From positions 1,612,001-1,676,000 of the forward strand of contig JBCAQO010000009.1 in assembly GCA_039111635.1 (NCBI GenBank): DNA of 64,000 bases, given 5' to 3'. The translations under genes were made by a program, and so were the position numbers. This document shows positions 46,473 to 59,515 of the stretch, piece after piece. The first letter of the stretch is position 1. Each line of letters opens with the position of its first letter. The notes under the pieces are model-generated. The model worked only from the letters and a program-made list of their open reading frames with translations. It searched no databases and had not been told where the DNA came from. The DNA is from Heterobasidion occidentale (taxonomy: Eukaryota; Basidiomycota; Agaricomycetes; Russulales; Bondarzewiaceae).

Positions 46473-47794
46473 TGATACGCTAGCGATGTCTCTGAGTGTA
46501 AAACACACCTAAGAAAACCCCTACAAGCACAGGTAGGCAGGAGCTGGTTCTAGTGTGCAAGGAACTGTCAGCTGTGCAACAACCAACAAGGGAGTGTACT
46601 GAAAGTGTTTGGAGCGCAGCTGCAATCAAAGTAATGCAGACACAATCAGTAGAGAGTGGAGGCTATTTAAATGTGATGTAGACCAAACAAACAACTTCAA
46701 AATTGAAATCTTCGGCCGGGCAATGTTCAATTGGGATTTGATCAGGACAACTGAAAGCGTCTGGAGCATAACTGCAATCAAAGTGACACAGACACAATTG
46801 ACAGGAAGTGGAGGCTGTTTGAATATGATGTGGACCAAACAAACAACTCTAAAATGGAAATCTAACTCAGCTAGGGTGGTCATTAATCGGCTTTTGATTA
46901 GAATGCAAAAGGGAGGAAATGGGTGCGAGACCACACTGGACACTGGCAGAGGACAACAAACTAGATGAGAGGGAGAGAGTAGGACAACGAGGGCTCTGAC
47001 AGAGGGTTGCAATTGAATGCAACAATACAAACAAAGGGGCAAAACACAAACAATGATTGGAAGACAAAGACTCAAAGACTCATGGACTCAAGCACACAAA
47101 TAGAATCAGAATGAGGGGGGAGCCAAAGCTGGTCTATTGCAAAGGCCATAGGTGTCCTTTTATAGTAGGTCCAAACAGATACAATAGAGAGATTGGCAGA
47201 GGCATAGAGTGATCAAAAATGCATGCCAAGAGCTATCAAAGGTGAAGAAGATAAGATGGTGCGAACAATATAGGATAAGAAGCAATAGCTCTAAAGTCTA
47301 AATAAGTGGAGAGATTGCCAAAGTGAGTGGACATGGACCTGGAGATAAGAATCATATGCCAAGTGGGTAAACCAATCAGAAACTTGGGAGCTTCAAAGAT
47401 AAGGAAGGAAAAGATCAACAGAAGGCATAAGGGTAATAAGAGATAGAAAGACAGATCCGTTCCGAGTCAACAAAGTGTTTGGCTGCCTCTGATTCTGGAC
47501 ACCGACGACAATTGTGTGTGCCAAACATATGAAGTGTACCGAACTGATTGGTGATTGGCCGCGACAGTCTGCAAGGAGCTCTGAACACTAGGAGTGCTAA
47601 TAGATCTATAGAATAACTGCAAACAGCTCCGAACGTCTGTGCGGAGGTCTAAATGCAAAGTCTGCACTTGCTCAATGGCTAAGAGCTTCAAACAGATTAG
47701 GACCGGTCAGACCTAGGTTTGCTGAATGGTCAAAGAGTACTGAAAAGCTGCCAAAAGTGGGGTATTGGTGCCTAGAGTAAACCCATGCTCATCA
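46473..47794 (-). repeat. Family-3 LTR
   Basis: A 1322-bp LTR, TGATACGCTAGC...CATGCTCATCA on the plus strand, with a reverse-strand TATA box near 47156-47163. The flanks ACAC and GCGG do not match. It abuts mid-gag sequence on the left, so it is not the element's own 5' LTR. It is an insertion with rearranged flanks. Confidence 0.8.
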
Positions 47795-47878
47795 GCGGGG
47801 GCTGCACATTATGTAGCACCCAATAGAAGGATGTTGTTGACAGCGAGTACACTTTGGACCAAAGTTGTTGCAAAAGCC

Positions 47879-48100
47879 TTAAGCTGATTGAATCAAGGCT
47901 GTGGTAGAGTCAGAAATATGTGTGTGCAAACATGACCAACCAAGGTATGTAACAAGTCGGTCATTGCCAAAATAGATGGAAGGAGCAGAGTGGAAGCACT
48001 TCAACCTTGCCCCCATGAGATTGATAAAGTTGTTCATTGCTAGCTCCAAGGCATCTGGCTTACGGACAAGACAAGTGCCCCAGACAGGTTTGGATGACAA
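47879..48100 (-). other. Short unassigned ORF
   Basis: A 73-codon minus-strand frame (KPDALELAMNNFINLMGARLK). It lies 30 bp downstream of the RecQ-like remnant and may be a separate decayed gene. No domain is recognised. Confidence 0.25.
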
Positions 48101-48127
48101 GGTATGCCCCCTATGTTTTTTATAAAT

Positions 48128-49608
48128 CTAACGATGATCGGCAAACTTATCTTTATCAGATACTTTTGAACCCTCGTTAACAGATCTCCCCCTTCCACTT
48201 AATGCTTTATTGTCATTGGCATTATCATCAATAGCCTCTTCTGCTTTCCCACCCTTACTATTTGACGCTTCTTCTATTGAGGGTCCAACTCCAATGGGAA
48301 CCAGCTCACCACCTGCCATTGAAAGCTGCCGATGTTTGGAGGCCGTCTAAGCATGCAATTTTGTGAGCTTTTATTTGTGTGCATTTTTCTCTTGCTGCAA
48401 GCACTTTTTCTCTTTCTCGTCATCAAAAAACTTGGCCTCTGCAAACAGGATGGCAATAGCAGTCTCTGCAGGATTCCAGGCACCTCATCTGAAGCACTGC
48501 CAAAGCGTGCACAGACTACAAGTGACGCACCACTAGATTACAAGCTTAACGTCAGATAAGTCCATGCCCTGCTCTCTGCAATGAGCTCCTACAATCAGTA
48601 GAACTGATTTTTGTGCTCACCATTTTGAATGCATCTGTGCAACACAGACCCTATATGTGACTCTCCTTTAGCTGCTTGATGGCTTGCTCTCAGAACTCCT
48701 CCAACATATCTGCATTGTACCATTAAATCTTATGCTACAAAGCCCTTGGTAGCCACTTTCACAGGAACTTTGCAGCTTTCACCGAGTTAGAAATATTGTC
48801 GAAGAAGACCAAGAACTTGTCCAGGGGGTTGTTTTGTGTTGTTTTGTCAATCAAAAATGCAAGATCTTCATAGCTATGAAGAGCATGTTGGATTTTTCAC
48901 ACTAAGAGGTGAACATTTGGTCTATTATTACTTCACTGAAAGATGACGTGCCATGCAGGGTGTATTTGCAGAATATTCATGACATCATTTAGGATCGCAG
49001 TCGGGAGAGTTGCTGAGGTAAGAAAAAAAGAGATTGATCGTGGTATGACATGCCGCAACTGCGGTGCTTTCTTGTACTCTGGACAAAAGTCCCCCATGTA
49101 CTCACACAGTGTGCTTTATCTCATACTATGCTAATAAGACTCGTTGTAAAGCGCTCCTACTTCCACAATTGTTCAAAACTACTATCATCCTTTATCAACA
49201 TTTCCAGGTTCACTACTACAACCTGGTGCTGGCCCTTTATGATAGCCTGCTCAATCATAATACAATCAGCCTACTGAGCATGAAAGATATAGGTATGCCA
49301 CTTACCCAAAAATTCTCTAATGTTGTTGTCTCCGCACTAATTGCTATGGCACTGATCCCGAGGCTCTCTAGTTGCTCAACATTCTATTTGCCTATGATAT
49401 TCAAGGAAGACACAATGATCTGTATTCTAGTTAGCTGAAAGATTAGTGGCATCCAAAATATAAGTGTTTTACCAGATCCTGTAGCTGTAATGCATATAAC
49501 ATCTTTATCCTACTTGAGTACAGCTTCACAAGCTTTCATCTACCATAGACAAGGGTGCTTGCCAAGAACCTCAAGAGTCTTGCAATAAATTTTGCTCAGA
49601 GGTGGCAT
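48128..49608 (-). pseudogene. RecQ-like DEAD-box helicase remnant
   Basis: A minus-strand frame from ATG 49606-49608 reads MPPLSKIYCKTLEVLGKHP. It then reaches a Walker A motif (ICITATGSGKTLIFWMPLIF, about 49430-49490) after in-frame stops. Motif Ia-like sequence follows (IIVSSLNIIG), then ISAIAISAET. The helicase C-terminal region is recognisable from GMDLSDVKLVI and AETAIAILFAEAKFFDDEK, and a Ser/Lys-rich tail ends at the stop 48128-48130. Many stops fit C-to-T changes. Large RecQ-like helicases of this kind recur near transposons and chromosome ends in fungi; the subtelomeric link is known for the family and not shown here. Confidence 0.7.
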
Positions 49609-50039
49609 TATAATTGGCCTGTCTGCCAAAGAAGACCATGCTTTTTTGTGGCCCAGGAAGGCCATGAGGCTGGATGCAAGGCGAGTGCTGAGCATCAAAA
49701 AGTGTCAACAATATAAATAGGGGCAAAATATTAAGAGGGCTTTTGGAAGGTGTACCAAAACAACAAAGCAAGTGAGGGTGGACCAGAAACTCAGAAATAA
49801 TGTAGGTATATTATATTCAGATCTATTAAGAGTTTTTGATTGCTTGGCACTTCTTTTTTTGAGATAGACATGCACTCAGCTACCTGGTGGCTGATGTTTG
49901 TAGATGTTTTGTGCCAGCCATTATAAAAAGAGTTGTAGGCCAAAAAAAAAGTCATTCTCTGGATATAAATAAAAAGAAAATTATGTCATTAATCTTATAT
50001 ATGTCTAAGTGCTAGTAATACCCACTCCCTCTCCTTAAC
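49609..50039. other. Non-coding stretch upstream of RecQ-like remnant
   Basis: It contains an AT-rich run with ATATAAATA near 49710 and an A-run near 49941. Otherwise I see nothing in it. Confidence 0.3.
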
Positions 50040-50443
50040 AGATAGGTAGGAGCCTGCCACAATATACTAGTTTTGAACACCCCTCTATTTAGAGCTCAAC
50101 TTTGCAAAAAAATCTTGCTCATATCACATCTCATTGACATTGCTCTCATCTTGCTCAACTTATTTCTCACTATCTTTATTGCCTTTACCATCAGGGCCTT
50201 TGTCACTGCCCTTGAAGTTACCTCAGTACATTGAGCACATTCTCAATATCTTTGCATATACTTCGTATGATCTTACATCACCTCGCTCAATATTTCGATA
50301 TCTTATAGTACATATCTTGCGCCTCATCTCACAACTCACAAAGGTCCTTTGATATTGTAGTAAAGTCAGCTCTCCACCTACTCTATATTTAGTAGTGTGT
50401 TTTGTGTTGTGTTTTTGCATACAGAGCCATTGTTAGTGCATCA
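50040..50443 (+). repeat. Family-3-like LTR fragment
   Basis: Matches the sequence around 39340-39782 (GAACACCCCTCTATTTAGAGCTCAA; GTGTGTTTTGTGTTGTG; ending GTTAGTGCATCA). It ends exactly where Helitron helicase sequence resumes. The left part is missing. Confidence 0.55.
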
Positions 50444-53400
50444 ATGGGTTGCAACTGCCCAAAGTCCTCTAAAAAAACAACATTGATATTTCCAAACAGC
50501 ACATCTACATCACCTATTTTGAAACCCTTTGCTTGCAAATATGACTTGATATGTTGGCAATAAAATTTGTAGAAATCATTGAAACTTTGTCAATTAATAC
50601 ATAATGTACATCTTTCCATATGTTGTAAAGATCTTCTTCCTTTGCCTTATTGAGCAATGATTGTGGCAGAAAGTCTAGGCATAAATGGTATAACCTCCAG
50701 TCATGACTACCGTAATTCCAGTTAGTGTAGATATTAATAGCTGAGCAGACAAGTAACAGCATTCAAAAAAAGCAATGAGTGCCTTAATAATGTGACTCTT
50801 TCTAGTGTCACCATCCCCACCAACATACATTAGGAGTTGATTAGGGTCTTGATCTATGAAATGGTTGGCCACGAGGTATACCATATACACTTGTTCTTTG
50901 TTGCCAACTAAATTTGCCATATGTAGTACATTACATAGTATGCGCTGTTTTAGGAAACTAATGTTATCAGGCAAAGAGCCGAGTGAGGATCCATGGCATC
51001 CTTTAACACCATGATAGTGGTCTGTGCATTAGCAGGCAAGTCACCAAACTTACTTTGCCCTGTCTGTCTGTTTTTTAGTGTTGGTCTTTTTTGTTTTCAT
51101 AAATTTGGTCATAAGGGATCTTAACTGACCAACTGTGTTTGAGAGCAGGAGAACTGTGGTCTTTTAGGTGAGGTCTGAGATGCAATTAATTTATAAAGCA
51201 TATTATTGTAATTGATTATGCCAGCCAATTCCAATGTGTCCACAGCATTAACAATCACAGTGTGTTAATTCAAAAAAGTTCATTCCCAGCATTTGTGTAA
51301 CAGACTGCATCATGAGCCTCTCATGTGTCTCAATTTATATTCAACATTCACATTCTTAATTGCTGCCTGCAAATGAGGAGGAAATGACGTATTCTCAAAT
51401 GCTTTAACCTATGATATCATCCTAGTTTTCAAATCGCTTAAAGTTTGCCAAGGTTTGAACAGAACCAACATTGCATGATACCACATTGACTGCTTGTCAT
51501 CTCCATGATCCTTGTGTGGTAGCATTGAACCAAGTAACACTGGCACTAGAGGCTCAATGCATCGTTGAGAAATATGGGTATAATATAATGGGTGTTTATT
51601 GTTCAGATACAAAACATGTTCTGCAGCACAAGGTCCATGTTCTTCTCTATCTTGGTGAGATTCAGATTTTTGGTCATTCTATGGACAAAGTCAATGTGGT
51701 CCCATACTGATAGATGATCAAATGCAGTGGTTGATCTGTAGAGGCAATAATTTGTTAGCAAGCTCAAAACTGAGACACTGTTTGCATTTATAATGATAGA
51801 AACATAAGAACCAACATCCTTCACATCTAGGTCAATTCCCTTTGCACAACCCTGGTTGTCTACGGCCTCATGGGACATGCCTATTGTCCGCTTGTCAGTA
51901 GGATTACTGCCATCAAATTCTATGAATCTGGTTTTGATATCCTTGGTATCTACAATAGGTTCTGGTGGATCATGTAGGTGTTTTCTGTGTAAAAAGAATA
52001 GTCTAATTTGCCCCACATCAATAGCTTGAAAAAATGGCTAGAATAGTAATCACCCCCACCCACAAGGTAGCTATGCACTTGTTGATGTGAAAGTTTGTTC
52101 CATGTCATCAAGCTGTTTACTACCTTGATTAACAAACTAAGTTTCATATTGTAATATGTCAACTCCATGTTCAGCCACAAATTTTGTGTAATTGCTCTTT
52201 ATAGCATAAACGAGTGCCTGTAAACCAAGATGAGTAAGTAGTATAGCTTTTGTAATGTAATCTATAATATAAAGACCAAAGCCTTTGCTGCCTTTCCAGA
52301 ACCTATGTACTTAATATCAATATTACATTACATAAGAAAAAGTACAACATTGTTGAAATTGTTAATCCAAGGGTGCAGTCTACAGAGCAAGATAGATTCT
52401 ATTTCTGGATCTAAATCTGTAAATGGACAAGTCACCTCCAAGATCCACATTCAGCAATGAGCATCATCACTCAGTTCTGCACTAGTCAAGTGCTTAAAGC
52501 AGGTATTGTAATATTTATGCCAATTGTAAGTGATCACCAAATTTCTTATAAAGTCCTTGAATAACTCTTTGAATAGTGATGTTCTTTCCAGTGTCATGTT
52601 ATTGGGAATATAAGGAGGATCACAAATACATGGGTCAACATTAGTTTCAGATACTGGTTTGTCATGTATACCACAGCCAGTGACAAAATTCATGTCCAGC
52701 AACTTACACTTTACAATAGACTCAAGCCACAAAAACACATTGGATTTAAACTCAGGAGAAGCCCACATCTTTTCCCTCTCATGTTGTAAAGAGTAATTAC
52801 CTTTCAACCATATCAACATGTGACAATGCAAGATACCATAGTCTTGAGCCTCCATAGTTCTATAGTAAGCAATGCACTGTTCAAACAGTCTTCCTTTGGG
52901 ATCCCCAAAACAAAGAATAATCCAGAGAAATGCTTTGATCATTAGATCAAAGAATGTGGCAGTGGCCACAGGATTATTGGCTACCTGTTTGCTGTGCTGT
53001 TATTGTAAAAACTTAGAAAATTTGTCTAAACAACCTCTCACTAACATGTAGAACAGTTTGGAATAAACATTGGCCAGATTTAGCGTCACAAATAGCATAG
53101 GACACTCAAAAATCTTAATTAGAGTGTAGATCTTGTTATATTGATGGAATTTGTAACCCTCCAAGCCCTACAGGTCTTTGGATATGACTTTTAATTTGTT
53201 TAGTAGGCGCAGTGTTTTTTTTATCTTATATATGGGATAGAATGGCCACTGGATTACAATCCCATTTGGCATTCAACTTGTGTAGGATGTCAATGAATGC
53301 CATTAACTCATTAGACAACACTGTGTAGCTATCCTAGTGCACATAAAAGTATATATTTTAGTATGCATCTATTTTTTGGACAATATTCCAACTCATGTAC

Positions 53401-54607
53401 ATGAAGGTCAGATCTTGTGCAAAAGGTATGTCATAGTGCAAAAGCATGTTTTGAAGTTGCCTTTCAAACCCTATTTTCTATTTACCAGTATGAAGAATAT
53501 TGTGGAAGCCTCCTAATCTATATGGATCTAGGTACAGAAACATTAAGTGAGCATATAAGGAGCACTATCCAGAAAAAATTCAGATCCTCTGCCCACTTGA
53601 ATAAAAGGTTTTTTTTTGCAAGCACCATTGTAGTGCCCTGACCTTTGTTGCATCACTCACCACACCATTCTCAATGTCTATATATCCTACACTTTTAATC
53701 AAAGTTTCATCCAAAGAAATGTCAACAAATGCATTGTAGTCAGTATAGTTTGAGATTGAGGCAAGTGCGCCGTGATTATTGTTTTCAATAATATGCACCA
53801 AAGTGCCCGCTGCAAGACTAGGGTGACCGTTAAAACCAAGACACAACCTGTTCAAGTTTGTCTCATTAAACTCAATATTTTCTACTCAATAATGTAGATT
53901 TCCTGCAAAGAGAAAGAAGATCATTGGTTACACCTTACTTTTAGATGCTAACACAGGTTGCAAGCTTGCAATGTTCTCTCTCGAGGGGGTGATGTGCATA
54001 CAAACAAATACAACATACACACATTGCACAATGTCTTTAAGACTGGGTGGCAATAGTCTGTTAATACTCACAACATCCAGAAGGATAATAGCAATATTTC
54101 CCCTGCTGAACCATTGGGCTGCTATGTATTGCTGAAAATGAGCAGCTAAGTACATATAAGTAATTACAGTTTCATAACAAACAAATACCAACAGCCTTTC
54201 TTGTAATGACGTAGATCCAAATGCAATGTGTACAGCATCTGGCAGGCACTTGTGTGCATAATACTAATAATTAGCAATCAAATCTACCAGTTGTTTATTT
54301 TGTTGGAGCTCGGGAGGAGACATAAGGTGCAAACAGACATTTTTTTGAGCAACTAAGAAGAAAACAGGCTGTGACTGTAAAAAAATGCACATTTGCATAA
54401 GACAAAATTGTATAAGACAGGCAACAGTGGAATGTCATCATTATGCAATAATTCCAGGGGCAGGTCACAAGGATAGACATCACATAGATCAAAAGAAACC
54501 CATTTTTGTCCACAAATGTCACAGGTATAGTATACCCACCATGTCAGATCCATAGCATATTGATATTTCCTTATGATGGCATGCCTTTTTAATTTGCTAC
54601 AAATCAT
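50444..54607 (-). pseudogene. Helitron Rep/helicase remnant
   Basis: Minus-strand frames, in order from right to left, give a Helitron protein. A Cys-containing N terminus lies at 54353-54607 (YTCDICGQKW). Next is a conserved N-terminal region at 53580-54191 (GNIAIILLDVVSINRLLPPS, FVCMHITPSRENIASL). The Helitron Rep domain lies at 52451-52969, with the HUH-type motif GILHCHMLIWLKGN and DTCFKH-like downstream sequence. The later Rep part lies at 51603-52440 (LSHQQVHSYLVGGGDYYSSH). A Pif1-type helicase lies at 50514-50974 with a mutated Walker A (GGDGDTRKS) and a LIDKVSM motif B. It stops at 50444 against an LTR end, so the helicase C-terminal half is missing. Every segment has stops and frameshifts. 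Confidence 0.8.
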
Positions 54608-57032
54608 GGGGAACTTCCCTGGCTAATTTGACCCTAGGAGGACCATTGGAACAGGATCAGGCAGTGGGGCTACAACCAGAGGGGCAGGCAAAAGACCTTG
54701 CATATCAAATGTATGGCATGTTGGAGAATGCATGTTCATGCAGCAACACAAAATATAGAGGACAAGGGAACAATAATGACAACATTAGTGTGTACCCAAC
54801 AACAAAACAAATTTGCCTTTTGGGATCAATAGGTAAACAAAATGGAGTGCACCAAATTTTTTGTAGCTTACTTATGGGCATTCTAATATAATTTTACAAA
54901 AAAAACCTTAACAAAGGTGGTCAAATTATGATTGATTGCGTAAGAATAGGAGAAGCCTATGATAGGTGAAAGCAACTGACATACTGATACCACATATTTA
55001 CATCAAATATTAAGATTCTAGGAGGAACCTGTAAGTCATGATAATGCAGCAGACATCTACTATCAGGTATCAAATTCCAAACACACAGCACACAAGAATG
55101 TCTAGGCTGATGTTCAAAGAAAGACCATGGTCAGCAACAACCAATGTGCTACTATTTGTACACTGATTTAGAAGGAATTGACATTATAAAACTAACATGC
55201 TCACCTTAACCTATAGAATGCACTTGTAAGATGGTTGTATAAAGTGGTGGTTGTGAAGGAACAGTGGAAGAGAAGATAGGTTGATATAAAGATAAAGCTG
55301 ACGCCGTACCAAATAAGCAGTGACCCTCTTTGTTATGGCCTACACATAAATTACCTTGTGGACAAACCCACTAGTCACTCCAAATGTCTGAGTGGGATCT
55401 GAAATGGCAGAGGGAATAGCCAAAGGCACTCAAGAAAAACCAACAATATATTGTCCCTAGGCCACATAAGACATAAGAAAAGGTAAGAGGTTCACAGATT
55501 TGCCCTTTGTAAAAAGAACAACAAGTCCACCATGAACACAAATGGAACAGCAACAAGGGTTAACATCAATACGTGCACAAACCTGTCTTTCAATATTGTC
55601 AAGGTTAGGCAGTGGGCACTTTGGCAGAGGAGGCATGTTAGGCTGGATAAACACGAAAATCATCAGAACAAGGCTTTTTTAAGTAGGCAGTAATATGTTG
55701 ATAGGTACACACCATCAGAAATCTCTTCCATGATATTAACATAGCGGTAACAAGAGAATAGAGGCAATCTATATTCTTGTGTTTTGGGGCTCCTATGAGT
55801 GTGATGCATCAATATGATGTCACATTACGAAACTCTAAAGACAGACCTACTCTCTTTTAGGGACCAGGAATTCTCTGTAACACATTGCTGTGACTCTGTT
55901 ACTGGTCACTCTCTTCTTCTCGTGCCTCTTTCACGTGCATCTCAGTACTTCCCAAACCAATAGGTGACACTTTCTGTTTCATCTTCTGCAACACTGATTT
56001 GTGACCCTATTATCTATTATCCCTTTTTTTTTCTTAATACATGCCAAGTCTCTTCATGTTCACAAATAGTTTGCAACTTTGTATAATACTATGATACCTT
56101 TCAAGGGACTCTCTTACCGAGGTGGCTCTTAGAGAAGGCCATCTCAATTGAAGTTATTTAATTGATATTAGAAACCAACAAGCTATCTGGCATAATATTG
56201 CAGAATGTACAAATAGTGCCAGGTTATGCTTAGATTTGATATTTTGGCAGAAGGTCCAGCAACCTGCCTTATTAGGAAGGTTGACAGGAGATGGCAGAAT
56301 AAGGACAGAAAGAATTCTGTCTCTAACCTAAACAGGCCCACATGATTTGTCTTATATTTGTTAGAAGACTTAGAAGCTGAAAATAAAGCTATTTCTACAT
56401 AATTTATTCCCTCTCTCACATAAATGGCTAGATATCCCCTGAAGGCATTCTCAACATTAAAGAAATACTATGCAATCTTTTACCTTGGCCAAATGGTTAC
56501 CACAATTGGCAAGTTAACAGTACTGCCTATAGTAAAGGCAAGATGGCAGTTGTGTAATTACATCTAATCTTGGTCTTCTATTTGTCAAATAAGGCTTTAG
56601 AATCCTTGTCTCCTTTCATGAGAAGCACACTGTTAAATGCTATAGTCTCGATAATTACTCTCCTGATTGATGTTGGGCTGTGTCAGGTAAATTCTAACTT
56701 AATGGTAGAAGATATTGATCTGACAAGTGAGGAGGTGGTGAAATGTCATAGATGGGGGTTAGAGCAGTCTTGTTAAACAAAAAAGCGGTAAGAAAGGTAT
56801 ACTGGAAAGGCAAAAGCTTATTGAAAGAGGTTGAACATGAGAAGTGGTCAGTTGTCATTGTGTTTCTAAAATGGTTGAACTCACTAGAATTTAAGAGGAT
56901 TATACAAAGCAAACAGTTCAGAGAGCTTTTAGCTCTATATGTCATTAACAAGGCCATAAACTTCCATAATGCCTATGGTCAGATTAGCTGTGTTATTGCA
57001 CACATCCCTATTGGTGTTTTGGTCCTAGCAAT
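54608..57032. other. No gene recognised
   Basis: AT-rich sequence. Short minus frames at 55371-55663 (CSICVHGGLVVLFTKGKSV) and 56183-56419, and a plus frame at 56752-57028 (KEVEHEKWSVVIVFLKWL), are protein-like but unassigned. The plus frame runs on into the LTR at 57033, where it stops being meaningful. Confidence 0.3.
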
Positions 57033-57843
57033 TGTTAGGTCAAAGACCTATTACATGCATCAATACACGAGGGGATCCCTAGACTATCCTTCTACATTGT
57101 CTTACAACTGTAGACTTCAATGGATAAAGACAATAGATCACCCTTGTGCTCTTTGTAGAGGTTCAGGGTTGTTGTCTGCCTTTTTCTCAAAGAGATTGAG
57201 AAGGTCTTCTCCTGTCTCAAAGATAATACTGGGAAAGGTCCAACTAAGGACTCTGAAGGCTGAGAGTCTAGCATACATGCTAGAAAATATAGCAAGAAGA
57301 TGCTAGAGGCAAGAAGATGAATCTAGTGCATTTTTAGACCGTGTAAAGGGTTTTTAGATTTGACAGAGTTTGCAAAGCATAAGCTAGAAAGGATCTAGAC
57401 ACCAGGCACAGTACAAAGATTGAGTGTATTATAGGTGAATGAGCTGAGCTTCTTAGAAGCTTATCTTGGCTATTTATATGTACAAGCTATTTAGGGCTGG
57501 ATTAAAATCTGGTCTATGCGCCTAAATGCTAATTTATCCAATGATTGTTAAGGTATAAAGTAATCAAGTAAACAATTGAGATCTATAAGCAATGACCTGC
57601 AATCTATCTAAGTATAGTAACTATATCAAATGTTTGTCCACATTAAGGTAAATTCAAGAACCAACCATATAGAAGTGTTTATACCAAAGTATGTAGATGT
57701 AAATATAAATACATAAGCATTCATGCATTAGCATGTCAATAAAGATGAGTCAAGAACCACAGTCTGAGTCTAAGTCATGAGTGAACCACTTGACTGACCT
57801 CCTTGCTTACATGTAAAGCATGTATTAGAATGTGGTTCTAATA
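57033..57843 (-). repeat. Family-1 LTR, 3' LTR of copy 2
   Basis: An 811-bp decayed copy, TGTTAGGTC...GTGGTTCTAATA. It is bordered on the right by a purine-rich run on the minus strand, consistent with a 3' LTR. The initiation-region palindrome is still recognisable near 57450. Confidence 0.8.
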
Positions 57844-59230
57844 CTACTACCCTTTATATACTAGTCTTTGTTGCTTGATGTGAGACTTGATGACAAAAGG
57901 TGGTTTCTTGGAGTGTGCTTTGTCAATGGTGGGGATCAAACAAGCAGGGTACTCTATCCAGTTCATGGTATTGACCATGTGTTCTACTGCTTGCTTATGA
58001 TACCTATATTCTTCAGCCACCTGATTGAGTCACAAACAAAGACAACAGCATGCCTCACAATGTGTGTCATGGTTATGTAGAAAACTGCACACCATAATGT
58101 CCATTTTCTCTAATACATCTCATGATGAGATGGCCAGCATGTCTGCATTTTAAGCAAAAGTGTCCTTAAGGAGTAGGAGGTGAGGAAGGTGGAAGGTCTG
58201 AAGGATTGGGCCAGACATTTTTGGACTCATGGGCACCCACATGCCAGTTCTCTTCTATTGCAACAAGAATTATCAGAGATTAGGAGGTGGGTGTGTTGAC
58301 AATGATAGGTGAGGTGAGGCTGTCACTAACAAGTGTATTAGATATGGGTGGAGCAGCTGGTGACAAGAGTGGGACTGGTAGTGGTTGGCTAGCCTGGTAA
58401 TCTTGGTTCTCTTTCTCAATATTATAGGGTAGACTTGTGGGCCTGTGATCTCCTTTAATGGCATAGGGGCAAATGGGGACAAGATGGTTCTTGGGAAAAA
58501 TCTTGGTAACTTTGATACAGGAAAGTGTCTCCAAGATTTTTTTAAAAAGCTGTCCAATAGCTTTGTGGTTAGCTCAAGTAAGCACAAGCACTTGAGAGAG
58601 GAGGGGCTTTGGATTGGCAAAAGCCTCTTCAAAGTTAGGGATGGGAAGACTGTTTTGTACTAGAGGCTTGGCAAATGAGAGTAGGCATCAATAACAATGA
58701 AATCTTTAAACTTGTTGTTTCTCAAGGTATGATAGCCAGAGCCAACTTCTACCTATGATTTGGACATAACCCAGAGTCTGACATTATTGGCCAGATTAAA
58801 TCCTGTGGCCCAGTAACTTGTGACCAAATAAACTCTATGGCTGTTTAAGGGAAAGAGTTGTGTTGGTACCAGTCCCTTTGAGATGTATTCCTTGATCTCC
58901 AGTTGGTCTCAGTTGAAGCTGGAGAAGTGAAACCAGCAAATGGTGTTCTCCTTATACTTGATCCTCCCCAAAGTTTTGAACTATTCTTAGTTTGAGTGGT
59001 GATGGAGAAGGCTGGCACCACTGCTGTAAAGTCTACCAGGTTGAAAGTTGTTCATATTGTTTCATAGGGCAGGAAGGTTGATTAGCCCTTGGCAATGATA
59101 CAAGGTAATTGCAAGGTTTATCATTATGGTCATCTGATGCCTGTCCAGCGGTTCCATAAATACATAATAGCATTATGTCAAGATTATCTGCTGTAAATAG
59201 AACAGGAAGGTTCTAGCATCATCTAATCTG
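57844..59230 (-). pseudogene. Gag-like region of gag-only element, copy 2
   Basis: The reverse strand matches 1-1203. About 58750-58960 corresponds to 245-460 (the YKENTI.WF and LEI.EY motifs survive). About 58180-58340 corresponds to the region before the zinc knuckle (KMSGPILQT versus ENVWPNPPT-type). The knuckle region near 58110-58160 keeps the GHLI-like core but has lost cysteines. Many stops are present. The short frames at 58273-58632 are remnants in mixed phases. Confidence 0.6.
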
Positions 59231-59367
59231 GGTTGGTTAAGAATGAGAGGGGGTTTGTTGTCAGAGATAGTGATATGGTAGATATTGTTCATTGACTACT
59301 CATTGTTATAGTGATAGATGTTATGAAGGGGAAATGAAGCAAGGGGGATGGCCACAAACAACACTTG

Positions 59368-59515
59368 TTCAGTCTTTGGGATGCAGATATTGAGCTGGTG
59401 CCAGTTCTGGGGGGAAAAACAGCTGCTCCTCTTCCTCTTGGCCACATAGAAAATGCTCCCATTGATTAGAATCATCTTGTGGCAGACCTAGCACCTCCTC
59501 AACCTCTTGCTCTGG
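59368..59515 (+). repeat. Copia pol fragment
   Basis: About 150 bp matching 63274-63420 of the Copia element (CTTTGGGATGCAGAT; GGCAGACC.AGCACCTCCT). It encodes the proline-rich linker before reverse transcriptase. CpG sites in the 63-kb copy are TpG or CpA here. Confidence 0.75.

Noticed and set aside
56752..57306. A 184-codon plus-strand frame
   Set aside because: Its second half runs into the family-1 LTR starting at 57033, so it cannot be a conserved gene in this form.
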